Shown here: positions 43,794-53,200 of the stretch, piece by piece
Layout of the letters: each line of letters opens with the position of its first letter
Position numbering within the stretch: the first letter of the stretch is position 1
DNA from: Arthrobacter sp. C2
GTDB lineage: Bacteria > Actinomycetota > Actinomycetes > Actinomycetales > Micrococcaceae
DNA length: 64,000 nt
Reading direction: 5' to 3'
NCBI GenBank assembly: GCA_024207135.1
Contig: CP042428.1
Coordinates: 3,782,001-3,846,000, forward strand
Notes under the pieces: model-generated
What the model was told of the DNA's origin: nothing
Database searches by the model: none
Seen by the model: only the letters and a program-made list of their open reading frames with translations
Position numbers and translations under genes: made by a program

Positions 43794-44704
43794 GCCACGA
43801 CCACGACCACGGCTCGGCAACCACCAACAGGAAGAAACTGGCCTGGGCTTTCGGCATCACCGCGACGATCCTCGTGGCCGAGGTCATCGGTGCGTTCCTG
43901 ACCAACTCGCTGGCGTTGCTGGTTGACGCCGCGCACATGCTCACCGATTCCACCGGCCTGCTGCTGGCACTCACCGCTGCCACACTGATCATGCGCAAGC
44001 CCACGTCCAAGCGGACCTGGGGATTCCGCCGCGCCGAGGTGCTCTCGGCAACGCTACAGTCGACCCTGCTGCTCGGGGTGGGTGTCTACGCGCTCGTCGA
44101 CGGCATCCGCCGACTTTTCCAGCCGACGGAAATTGCCGGCAGCGGGCTGCTCATTTTCGGCATCATCGGCCTGCTCGGCAACGTCGCCTCGATGCTGATC
44201 CTCGCTTCGGGCAAGGACGACAACCTGAACATGCGCGCGGCCTTCCTGGAGGTCGTCAACGATGCCCTGGGCTCGGTCGCCGTGATCATCTCCGCGATCG
44301 TCATCTCCACCACGGGCTGGATGCAGGCCGACTCGATCGCCGCCATGCTGATCGCGATCCTGATCATCCCGCGCGCGTTGAAGCTGCTGGGGGAGACCAC
44401 ACACATCCTGCTCGAGTCCACGCCCAAGGGACTTGACCTCGAGGATGTCCGGGCCCACCTGGTTGCGCACCCCCAGGTGCTGGCCGTCCACGACCTGCAC
44501 GCCAGCCAGATCGCCTCGAACCTGCCGATCCTCTCGGCCCACGTGGTCGTCGAGGACGCGGCGTTCCACACCGGTGCCGCGGCCACCCTGCTGGGCGAAT
44601 TGCAATCCTGTGTGGCCGAGCACTTCGAGGTGAGCATCGAGCACTCCACCTTCCAGATCGAGTCGTACAGCCACCAGACCCCGGAGCATGGGCGGCACGA
44701 CTGA
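43790..44704 (+). CDS. Cation diffusion facilitator (CzcD-like metal exporter)
   Basis: 304 residues and six membrane helices. The N-terminus is His-rich (SHDHDHG). The metal site HxxxD pair is seen in LLVDAAHMLTDS (helix 2) and FLEVVNDALGS (helix 5). A C-terminal ferredoxin-like cytoplasmic domain starts near residue 210. It exports Zn, Cd or Co in exchange for protons. It is coupled to the CmtR-like sensor by an ATGA overlap, and control by that sensor is the obvious reading. Confidence 0.92.
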   Translation: MSHDHDHGSATTNRKKLAWAFGITATILVAEVIGAFLTNSLALLVDAAHMLTDSTGLLLALTAATLIMRKPTSKRTWGFRRAEVLSATLQSTLLLGVGVYALVDGIRRLFQPTEIAGSGLLIFGIIGLLGNVASMLILASGKDDNLNMRAAFLEVVNDALGSVAVIISAIVISTTGWMQADSIAAMLIAILIIPRALKLLGETTHILLESTPKGLDLEDVRAHLVAHPQVLAVHDLHASQIASNLPILSAHVVVEDAAFHTGAAATLLGELQSCVAEHFEVSIEHSTFQIESYSHQTPEHGRHD

Positions 44705-44729
44705 GCCGACGCCGCGAACGGTACATTGA

Positions 44730-44963
44730 GCCCCTCACCGACGGAGGAGGCGGGGAAGCATCGCCCAGCGCCTGATGGGCATCGAAACGGTGCCTGCGGT
44801 GCGGATCCTGGAGCATGGCCCCGACGTCCTGATGGAGGACGCGGGCCCGGAGTAGGACCTGTCTTGGGACGGGCCGCATGCGGGCGACCGGGCAAGTTGG
44901 CTGTGGAGCACGTTCCTGGACCCGGTGGACGCGGAATGCGAGGTGCTACAGCTGGCGCAGTGA
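44730..44963 (+). pseudogene. Possible gene remnant with internal stop
   Basis: A frame with gene-like composition reads RLMGIETVPAVRILEHG..., then meets TAG at 44853, then continues as DLSWDGPHAGDRASWLWST to TGA at 44961-44963. The two halves read like one small protein interrupted by a nonsense change (a Tyr codon would fit). No start with a good site is seen. Its end overlaps the convergent VanZ-like gene by 18 bp. It could be coincidence. Confidence 0.35.
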
Positions 44964-45503
44964 TTCCGGGGCGGCGGCATCGGAAACGGTCCGCCTGCGC
45001 CTGGCAGCGGTCACCAGGGCCCAGCCGATGAGGGCCGCGGCAAATCCACCGGCGGTGTTGGTGATGACGTCGGTGATATCCGAGGCGCGGTTGTTGCGCA
45101 GCAACAGCTGCGTGGTCTCGACGCAGGCGGATAGCCCCAGCACCAAGACCGTGGTCTTGAGCACCGCGAACCGGCGCCAGTAAAAGGCCAGCACCAACCC
45201 CAGAGGCGCAAAGAGCCCGAGGTTCGCCACCATCTCCACTCCGAGGTCGCGTTCCTGGTGCGCGAGGAACGGAATCCAGTTGAAGGTTCCGGTCGGGATT
45301 GAGGGATCCGGCTGCGGGGCCGCCGGAAGTACCGCCACGGCCAACCCCACCGTCCACACCGCGAGGGCCACCAACAGCACCTTGCGCACTGCCCGCTCGC
45401 GGCCGCGGGAGGTGAAGTGCAGCAACACCGCCAGCAGGGCTGCGCTTGCGGCCAGGCCGACGACAACAAGCAGGGCAACGGTTGGAACCGCGAAATAGAG
45501 CAT
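44946..45503 (-). CDS. VanZ-like membrane protein
   Basis: 185 residues with four to five hydrophobic helices. The VanZ pattern is visible: FNWIPFLAHQ, then NLGLFAPLGLVLAFYW, and the conserved ETTQLLLRNNRASDITDVITNTAGG. VanZ relatives are small membrane proteins that can confer low-level teicoplanin or lipoglycopeptide tolerance, but most have no proven role. The short Arg-rich tail is cytoplasmic. It is divergent from the ABC transporter operon, with a palindrome in the gap. Confidence 0.85.
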   Translation of the reverse strand: MLYFAVPTVALLVVVGLAASAALLAVLLHFTSRGRERAVRKVLLVALAVWTVGLAVAVLPAAPQPDPSIPTGTFNWIPFLAHQERDLGVEMVANLGLFAPLGLVLAFYWRRFAVLKTTVLVLGLSACVETTQLLLRNNRASDITDVITNTAGGFAAALIGWALVTAARRRRTVSDAAAPESLRQL

Positions 45504-45543
45504 AGGCTTGCGATCCTATCGCCGGACCCTGTGAAGGTGCTGT

Positions 45544-45561
45544 CTCATACCCGAGTATGAG
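45544..45561. promoter_or_regulatory. Inverted repeat CTCATAC-CCGA-GTATGAG
   Basis: Perfect 7-bp arms around four bases, located 41 bp from the VanZ-like start and 69 bp before the ABC transporter gene. It looks like a dimeric-repressor operator for one or both genes; no regulator gene adjoins. Confidence 0.5.
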
Positions 45562-45629
45562 CCAAGGGATGGAATAAACGGTCCCTGCGGATGATCCAAA
45601 ACCATCCAACGGCAACATAGCGTGGAACC

Positions 45630-46382
45630 ATGACCATTACTGCACCACATACCAGCACCGATTTTGCTGTCCACGCCACGAACCTGACCAAGATCTACGG
45701 CGAGGGCACCACCCGCGTCGAGGCGCTGCGCGGTGTCGACGTCTCCTTCGTCCGCGGCAAGTTCACCGCGATCATGGGCCCCTCGGGTTCGGGCAAATCC
45801 ACGCTCATGCATTGCCTGGCCGGCCTCGACGACGCCAACAACGGGCAGATCTTTATTGGCGGGACAGACATCTCCACGCTGAATGACGATGCATTGACCA
45901 AGATGCGCCGTGAAAAGGTCGGATTCGTCTTCCAGTCCTTCAACCTCGTCCCCACGCTCACCGCCGAGGCCAACATCCTGCTGCCGCTGGCCCTGGCCGG
46001 CAAGAAGCACGACAAGGCGTGGCTGGAGACCATCGTTGCCACCCTGGGGCTGAAGGACCGCCTGAACCACAAGCCGCACGAACTTTCCGGTGGCCAGCAG
46101 CAGCGCGTGGCCGTGGCCCGCGCCCTGCTCACCCGCCCGGAGGTGGTCTTCGGCGACGAGCCGACCGGCAACCTGGACTCGCGCACCGGAGCCGAGGTGC
46201 TCTCGTTGCTGCGTTCCTCCACCCGCGAGATGGGCCAGACCATCATCATGGTCACCCACGACGCGGTGGCCGCATCCTACGCCGACACCGTGCTGTTGAT
46301 GAAGGACGGCGAGCTGGTCGGCCAGCTCGAAGACCCCACCGTCGAGACGGTCACCCAGGCACTTTCCGGGTTGGGTGCATAA
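45630..46382 (+). CDS. ABC transporter ATP-binding protein, MacB/LolD type
   Basis: 250 residues. Walker A GPSGSGKST near residue 52, the Q-loop FVFQSFNLVPTLTA, the signature LSGGQQQRVAVARAL, Walker B VVFGDEPTGNLDS and the H-loop MVTHD are complete. The GNLDS ending is characteristic of the MacB/LolD/FtsE-like subfamily, which drives mechanotransmission rather than classical transport. It lies 3 bp before the permease gene. Confidence 0.92.
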   Translation: MTITAPHTSTDFAVHATNLTKIYGEGTTRVEALRGVDVSFVRGKFTAIMGPSGSGKSTLMHCLAGLDDANNGQIFIGGTDISTLNDDALTKMRREKVGFVFQSFNLVPTLTAEANILLPLALAGKKHDKAWLETIVATLGLKDRLNHKPHELSGGQQQRVAVARALLTRPEVVFGDEPTGNLDSRTGAEVLSLLRSSTREMGQTIIMVTHDAVAASYADTVLLMKDGELVGQLEDPTVETVTQALSGLGA

Positions 46383-46385
46383 GTC

Positions 46386-48920
46386 GTGCTGCAACTCGCA
46401 CTAGCCAACCTCAAGACCTACTCGCGGCGCTTCATCGCCGTGACCCTGGCAGTCATGATCGGCACCGCCTTCCTGGCAGCCACCCTGATGGTCAACGCCT
46501 CGGCCACCGAAACCCTGAAAAACAGCATTGGTTCCTCCTACGCCAATGCCGACCTGGTCATCGGGCAGGACTACATGATGGACATGGCAGCGGGAGACGA
46601 AGACAAGCCCGAAACCCACGTCCTTGGCCCCAAGGCCCTGAAGGCCATTGAATCCGTCGACGGCGTGGCAGCCGTCCACGGCTCCGCCAATGTCGGGGTG
46701 AGCGTCAACGCCGGGGGCAGGGACTACTACGCCTCGGCCAACACCGCGGCCACCAACAAGAAGCTCAGCTCCACGGTGCTTGAATCCGGGGCACTGCCCA
46801 CCGGCAGCGAGCAGGTGGCGATCGATGCCACCTATGCCGGCGAATACAACATTTCCGTGGGGGACGTCCTCGAGATCGGCACCACCACCGCCGAAGGCAA
46901 GGAAATAAGCCGCCAGGTCAAGGTCTCGGGCATCACCGCGGCCTCGAACGACCCGATGACCGGCTCGGCCATGAACCTGACCATCGGCCAGTCCCTGCTC
47001 GATGCGCTCTCCGGCCCCGGGGAGACCAGCTACGGCAGCATCGTGGTGGCCGCACAGGACGGGATCGACCTGCAAGGGCTCAAGGCACCGATCACCTCCG
47101 CCCTCGAGGGAACCGGCCTGAAGTACTTCCAGGTCAACACCCCCGACGAGCAGATCGTCAAGGACATCGCCGCGTTCTCCGGCGGCAACGACCAGCTGAC
47201 GATCGTGTTGCTGGTCTTTGCCCTGATCGCGCTGGTGGTCACCGGGCTGGTGGTCATGAACACCTTCGCCGTGCTCATCGCCCAGCGCACCCGCGAGCTG
47301 GCCTTGATGCGCACCCTGGGCGCGCTGCGGGCGCAGATCCGCTCCTCGGTGCTCATCGAGGCCCTGCTGGTCGGCCTGCTGGCCTCGGCCGCCGGCGTGC
47401 TGCTGGCCACCGGCATCATGGCGGCCCTGATCAAGATCCTGGTCGCCACGGTGCCCGAGATGTCCATCGCGACCCTTGCGGTCAACCCGCAGGCCGTCAT
47501 CGTGCCCATCGTGGCCGGAACCGCGATCACCCTGGTGGCCGCATGGATGCCTGCCCGCAAGGCCATGCGGGTCTCCCCGCTGGCGGCACTGCGCCCGGCC
47601 GACGACGCCGCCGTGGGAAACAAGGCCGGCAAGGTGCGCATCGTGTTCGGTGCGCTGCTGGTGGCCGCCGGCGCCGCGGCACTTGCCTACGGCGCAGCCG
47701 AAGGGGACATCCTCATCGCCTTCGGCGGCGGAGTGCTTTCCTTCCCGGGCGTGCTGATGCTCGGCTCGCTCTTCCTGCCCAAGACCGTCTCGGCGATCGG
47801 TGCCCTCACCTCCGGCGGAACCGTGCCGGGGAAGCTGGCCAGCCTCAACGCGGTCCGCAACCCCGGGCGCACCACCGCCACCGCCACGGCGCTGCTGATC
47901 GGCGTGACGCTCGTGTCCATGATGATGGTCGGCGCGCAGACGGCCAAGGCGTCCCTGGACGCTGCCCTGGGCAGCGAATACCTGGTGGACGTCGAGGTCA
48001 ACGACTACTCCGGCACCACCTTCCCCGCCGAGTCCCTGGCCAAGGTCAAGGCCATGAACGGCGTCCAGGACCTGGCGGAACTCACCGCGGTGGGAAACTC
48101 CAAGAGCGGCCAGGAACTCTTCGCCACCGACCCCGGGTCACTCGAATCCGTGCTCAACAACGGCAGCCAGGTCCCGGCCGCCGGCCAGGTCCTGGTCTCC
48201 TCCAACAACGAGGGCAAGACCATGGAGGCCACCGGCTTCGGCGGGAAGACCGGCAAGCTGGAAATGCTCATCACCGAAAGCAACTCGCTGCAGCCGGCCG
48301 TTGGTTGGGACACCGCGACCTCCATGCTTGGAGTGACCAAGGAATCGGTGGCCAAGGACGCCAACGCCCGCACCGTGTTGTGGCTGAAGGTCGATGATTC
48401 GCTGGGCAATGCGGAGCTTCGCACGCTGCAGACCGACATCGCCGACGAGTTGAACGTCGAGGAGTACGCCGTGGGCGGAGGGGTCATGGAAAAGCAGATG
48501 TTCAACACCGTCATCGACATGCTGCTGATGATCGTCTCGGGCCTGCTGGCCGTCGCGGTGCTGATCGCGCTGATCGGCGTGGCCAACACGCTGAGCCTCT
48601 CGGTGCTGGAGCGGACCCGGGAGAACTCGCTGCTGCGCGCGCTGGGCCTGACCCGGGGACAGCTCAAGAAGATGCTGGCCACCGAGGCCGTGCTGATCGG
48701 CGGGGTCGCGGCCCTGCTGGGCGTGCTGCTCGGATCGGCCTACGGCCTGCTCGGCGCGCAGTCGGTCATGGGCGCCTTCGGTGCCATGAACGTGTCCATC
48801 CCGTGGCCGCAACTGGCCGGGGTGATCGCGGTGTCGGTGGTTGCGGCGCTTGCCGCCTCGATCGTCCCGGCCCGCCGGGCCGCGAAGCTTGCCCCGGTGC
48901 AAGGGCTGGCCAGCGAATAG
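46386..48920 (+). CDS. FtsX/MacB-type ABC permease with two FtsX domains
   Basis: 844 residues. An N-terminal membrane helix (about 15-37) is followed by a large extracytoplasmic MacB-like domain (about 45-260), then a first FtsX block of three helices (about 275-395). A pair of central helices follows, then a second extracytoplasmic domain and a second FtsX block (about 705-835). The duplicated FtsX plan is typical of actinobacterial antimicrobial-peptide or envelope-stress transporters. GTG start, 3 bp after the ATPase stop. A long hairpin follows. Confidence 0.88.
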   Translation: MLQLALANLKTYSRRFIAVTLAVMIGTAFLAATLMVNASATETLKNSIGSSYANADLVIGQDYMMDMAAGDEDKPETHVLGPKALKAIESVDGVAAVHGSANVGVSVNAGGRDYYASANTAATNKKLSSTVLESGALPTGSEQVAIDATYAGEYNISVGDVLEIGTTTAEGKEISRQVKVSGITAASNDPMTGSAMNLTIGQSLLDALSGPGETSYGSIVVAAQDGIDLQGLKAPITSALEGTGLKYFQVNTPDEQIVKDIAAFSGGNDQLTIVLLVFALIALVVTGLVVMNTFAVLIAQRTRELALMRTLGALRAQIRSSVLIEALLVGLLASAAGVLLATGIMAALIKILVATVPEMSIATLAVNPQAVIVPIVAGTAITLVAAWMPARKAMRVSPLAALRPADDAAVGNKAGKVRIVFGALLVAAGAAALAYGAAEGDILIAFGGGVLSFPGVLMLGSLFLPKTVSAIGALTSGGTVPGKLASLNAVRNPGRTTATATALLIGVTLVSMMMVGAQTAKASLDAALGSEYLVDVEVNDYSGTTFPAESLAKVKAMNGVQDLAELTAVGNSKSGQELFATDPGSLESVLNNGSQVPAAGQVLVSSNNEGKTMEATGFGGKTGKLEMLITESNSLQPAVGWDTATSMLGVTKESVAKDANARTVLWLKVDDSLGNAELRTLQTDIADELNVEEYAVGGGVMEKQMFNTVIDMLLMIVSGLLAVAVLIALIGVANTLSLSVLERTRENSLLRALGLTRGQLKKMLATEAVLIGGVAALLGVLLGSAYGLLGAQSVMGAFGAMNVSIPWPQLAGVIAVSVVAALAASIVPARRAAKLAPVQGLASE

Positions 48921-48940
48921 CGCCAAGGGGCAGCTGGTTC

Positions 48941-48987
48941 GCCGAAGGGCCGGTCACTTCACCATGAAGTGACCGGCCCTTCGGCGT
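48941..48987. terminator. 22-bp perfect stem-loop after the ABC operon
   Basis: Arms 48941-48962 and 48966-48987 are exact reverse complements with a 3-nt loop. It lies between the plus-strand ABC permease and the minus-strand ogt, so it could end both transcripts. There is no U-run on the plus strand. Confidence 0.7.
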
Positions 48988-49108
48988 GCCCCGGTAGGAG
49001 GAAACCTGGCGATCGAACGCCGGTCGGTGCAGCCCGTTGGGCCAGGCATGCTTCGTGATGGCTGCTGCCCCGTGCACTCCCACCGTGCCGAAAGGGCCGC
49101 GAATCGGG

Positions 49109-49699
49109 CTAGTCCCCGCGCGTGCCGGGGTCGTGTTCGAGATCGAGCAGGACCTTCTTGGCCTCCAGGCCGCCGAGGTAGCCGCCCAGGGACCCGTCGC
49201 TGCGCAGTACCCGGTGGCAGGGAACCAGGATCGGCAGCGGGTTGGTGGCGCACGCGGTGCCCACCGCACGCACCGCCGCCGGGCGACCGGTCAGCGCAGC
49301 CATCTCCTTGTAGCTGACGGTGTGCCCGTAGCCGATCTTCGGCAGGGCCAGCTGCACTTCCAAGCGGTAGCCGCTGGACAGCCGGTGGTCGAGGGACAAC
49401 TCGAAGCCCGTCCGCGAATGCGCGAAGTATTCGTCGAGCTGGGCCGCCGCCGCATCCAGCGGTGCGGCACGGTGCAGCACCCGCACCCCGACCTTCTGCG
49501 CCAGGGTGCCGAGCACCGCGTCGAAGTCCTCCGCGGTGAAGGCGACGCGCACGATCCCGCGCTCCGTGGCGGCAAGCATCAGCTGCCCCACCGGTGAGTC
49601 CACCAGCCGGTAGGAAACATCGATCAGCCCCTCGGCCGCGGCCCGTTCGGCCAGCTGGCTCCGCAGGACATCCATCTCGTGCATGGCAAGTTCGCTCAT
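49109..49699 (-). CDS. ogt: Methylated-DNA--protein-cysteine methyltransferase
   Basis: 196 residues. The active-site PCHRVL is near residue 158, with the DNA-binding GRPAAVRAVGTACATNPLPI before it and GSLGGYLGGLEAKK behind. An N-terminal RNase-H-like domain (about 30-110) completes the Ogt/Ada-C fold. It transfers alkyl groups from O6-alkylguanine to its own Cys. The start overlaps the sigma-factor stop by 4 nt (ATGA), so it is made together with that factor. Confidence 0.93.
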   Translation of the reverse strand: MSELAMHEMDVLRSQLAERAAAEGLIDVSYRLVDSPVGQLMLAATERGIVRVAFTAEDFDAVLGTLAQKVGVRVLHRAAPLDAAAAQLDEYFAHSRTGFELSLDHRLSSGYRLEVQLALPKIGYGHTVSYKEMAALTGRPAAVRAVGTACATNPLPILVPCHRVLRSDGSLGGYLGGLEAKKVLLDLEHDPGTRGD

Positions 49700-50175
49700 G
49701 ATTCTTCCTCCGCTTCGTGGTGTTGGCCGCGCATGGCCTTGATGCCGTCCGCGGCGGCCCGGCGCAGCGATGCGGGATTGCCGCCCAGGAACGCCGGGAT
49801 GTCCGCGTACGGGAACCCGAGCAGATAGTGGTAGCCGATGACCTTGCGTTGCAGCTCGCTCAGCGAGGCCAGCGAATCCAGCATTTCCAGGTGGCCCGTG
49901 AGCTCGGGGAGCACCACGGAATCCGGGAGCTCGTCCATGGGGACGGGGTGGTTGGCGCGCAGGATGTCGATGGCCTTGTGCCGGGCGATGGTGATGAGCC
50001 ACGCCTCGATATTGGCTCCGGCGGCCAGGGACGGGTAGGCACGCAGGGCCGCCAGGAACGTTTCGCTCCAGGCGTCCTGCGCATCGGGTCCCGGGCCCAG
50101 CAGGGCGGTGCACATGCGCAGCACCGAGGTGCCGTGCCTGCGCACCACCAGCTCGAAGGCGGGGTTCGTTGTCAT
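49696..50175 (-). CDS. ECF-type RNA polymerase sigma factor
   Basis: 159 residues. Region 2 spans about 10-75, with VLRMCTALLGPGPDAQDAWSETF and IEAWLITIARHKAIDILR; region 4 spans about 105-155, with LSELQRKVIGYHYLLGFPYADIPAFLGG. ATG 50175 has AGGG upstream; GTG 50181 is also possible. No anti-sigma gene is adjacent; instead it is coupled to ogt. The 43-bp gap to jetC allows read-through from the jet operon. Confidence 0.85.
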   Translation of the reverse strand: MTTNPAFELVVRRHGTSVLRMCTALLGPGPDAQDAWSETFLAALRAYPSLAAGANIEAWLITIARHKAIDILRANHPVPMDELPDSVVLPELTGHLEMLDSLASLSELQRKVIGYHYLLGFPYADIPAFLGGNPASLRRAAADGIKAMRGQHHEAEEES

Positions 50176-50218
50176 CTCCACACCCTGTAAACGCCCCGGA
50201 GCACCATTATGTGAGGTG

Positions 50219-53200
50219 CTATCGCAAGATGATGCTCGTGGCCACGGCCGGGGAGCGGCCCGAGGCCACGAATCCGGAGACGTTGGATTCGGGGTGCTTG
50301 ATGATGTCGCACACCGACCCCAGGTGGCGGGACAGGTCGATCTTGTCCTCCGGGGCCGCGAGCAGCAGCTGGAAGCCGAATTCCTGCAGCGCGTTGATGC
50401 CGGCGGCCGCGTACTCGGAGTTCGCCTGGATGAAAGCCTCGTCGATCATCACGGTGCCGTAGGCGGTGAACCCGGCGGTGGCGAATCCCAGCTGGTAGGC
50501 CAGAGCCGCGCCCATGATGAAGGAGGTGAAGCGCTGGCCCTCGCCGCCGGAGAGCGTTCCGGGCTCCAGCCCGGTCTCGACCTCGCCGTTGGGCTTGTGC
50601 TCGTTGCAGCTGATGGTCACGTGCTGGCGCACGTCCAGCACGGTGTCGCGCCAGGCGGCGCGCGAGGAATCATCCAGCGCGTCGACCAGGGCCTCGAGCG
50701 CCTTGTAGCTTTCGCTCAGGGTCCCGGCGCCGCGGGAGGAGTACGCCCCGGCCAGCGCCTCCTTCAGCGCCTGGCGGAAGGCCCGCGCCTCGTCGGGGAC
50801 CGTCGTGGCGACTTCGAGGGCCAGCCTGGACCCGTGCTCGAAGGTGACGTCGGCCAGGATCTGGTTCAGCGGGGAGATGCGTTCGGCAATCGACCGGCGT
50901 TCCTCCTCCAGCAGCTGCAACAGGTCCGAGAAACGCTCGTAGGAGCGGTTGGAGAAGTACTCGCGGAACTCCTCCTCGTGCTGCGGCAGCCCCTGCTCGA
51001 TGATGCCCTGGTGCAGGGCGACGTAGTGCTCGGCAGACTCCACCGAGGTGCCGTAGGAGGCTGCGGCGGAATTGCCGAACTCGCGGGCGAAGGCCTTGAA
51101 GGTGTCCTTCAGCGAGGCCTCGAGCGTGTAGGCCTCGCGCTTGAGCTCGGCCCCCGACTCGGACAGGGCCAGGGCCAGCGCGTTCAGCGCGGCCTCCAGC
51201 TCGGTGGTGGACATCGCGGCCCCCTCGTCCAGGCGCTTGATGAGCGGGGCCAGCTGCTCGCTGGCGGCCAGCTTCTCGACGGCCCAGGCCTCGGTGGTGG
51301 TCTCGCGCACCGATGCGGCGCGCAACGCGTTCTGCGCCCTGTCCAGGGCGGATGCGAGCGTGGTTGCCTCGGCGCGGGCCACCGCCAGGGTGCCCACGCA
51401 TTCCTCGAGTTCGGCACGTGCCGCCTCCAGCGAGCGGCGCACATGCGACAGGTCCCCGGATTTGGACAGCGCTTCGGCCATGCGGGCCTCCAGGTCCTGC
51501 AGCGTGTTCAGCGCGCCGGAGGCGTCCAGGGAAGCGAAGGAGCGGTCGTCCCCGGCCAGGGAGCCGAGCAGGGCCAGCTTGGCGGCGAGCTGGTCCTTGG
51601 CCGCGGAGCGGTCATCGGCCACCGCGGCGGCGCGGGTGGTCTCCGCCTCGAGGGCGGCCAGCTTGGTTTCCAGCTCGGAGATCTTCTCCGCGTTGGTGAA
51701 GCCCAGCAGGTAGTCGGAGGCCGCCACGCCGCGGGTGTCGCGCTCGAAGGTGCCCGACCCGGTCTTGATGGTGCCGGCCAGGGAGATGGCCTTGTCGTGG
51801 ATGTGCAGGCCGGCATCGGATTCGACGCAGGCCAGCGGGTAGTCGGCGGCGATCTTCGCGCGCAGCCAGATGCCTGCCTCCGAGTGCTTGAAGTCGAGCT
51901 TGCCCACCAGGTCCCCGGGGCCGGAGACGACCTCGCGCGGGGTCTTGGAGATGTCCATCCAGCGGATCCGGCCCAATCCGGAGAGCGAGTCGATGGCCCG
52001 GGTGACCGACTTGATGTCCTCGCCCTTCACCAGAAGCGTGGTGGCCAGGGAGCGCAGCGCCTTTTCGGCGGAGGGACGCCATTGGCCGTGGGAGGGGGAC
52101 AGGTCGATCAGTTCCCCGGCGAAGGGCAGGTCCTCGAGGTCCAGGTTGGTGGACGCGGCGATGGCGCGGCGGGCGGCGATCGACCGGTCGTCGATGTTGG
52201 AGCCGCGCTTGGCGTAGGAGTCGATCTGGAGCCGCAGCTTCTTGGCGCGGTCCTTGAGGTTCATGACCGAGGCCATGGCCTCGTACTCCATGGTGCGCGC
52301 GTCCTTGGCGATGGAGGCCAGGTTCTCGGCGCTGACCGCGGCCTGCCGGCGCATGGCCTGCAGCCCGGAGGCGGTGAAGGTGAAGTTCAGCCCCACGGCC
52401 TCGAAGTTTTCGCGCAGCGTGGACAGCACGGCCTCGCGGTCGGCCAGGTTTCTGCGGGCGGCCTGCGCTTCGCGCTCCAGCAGTGCCAGCCCGGCGCCGC
52501 CTCCGGCCTCGTGCTGCTCGTTCAGCGAGGAGACCTTGGCCTCCAGCGTCTCCTTGCGGGCGGCGCTCTCCTCGATCAGCGCGGAGTTGGCCTCGACCGC
52601 CGCGGTGAGGGTTCCGGTCTCGCCCTGCAGGGCGCGGGTCGCCAGTTGCGCCCCGTAGGCCGGCAATTGCGTGGAAACCAGGGCGTTGAGCGTGGCCAGC
52701 TCGGCGTTCAGCTCGTCGTGCCGCAGCTTCTGCTCGGGCACCGAGGCCAGGGCGTCGCGCTGGGCGCGGGCCTCCTCGAGCTGGCGGTGGATGCCGCGCA
52801 GGTGGGAGAAGTCCTCGATGGCCCCGGCGGCGGCCTTGATGGTCGCGGGGATTTCCAGCACCTCGTAGCGGAAGAACTGGTTCACGCCCTTGTCCAGTCC
52901 CTTGCCGTTCTGCAGCGTGCGCAGCAGCGAGAACGCCTTGTCGTTGTCGATGCCCAGGCGGCGGCGGAACTTCTCGGCGAAGGCGCGGTGCACGTCGAAG
53001 GCCTCGAAGCCGGGCAGCGACTTCTGCAGCGAGGACGGGGTGAAGCGCCGTGCCCCGTGCTCCTCCAGCGCCGCGGTGTCCAGCACCCGGTCGCCCATCA
53101 CGTAGTGCTTGCCGACCTGGCCCTCGAGGCCGTTGGCGGGCAGGTCGAAGATCGCGCCGATGCACACGTTCGAGCCCAGTCCGTCCTCGTACACCAGGGC

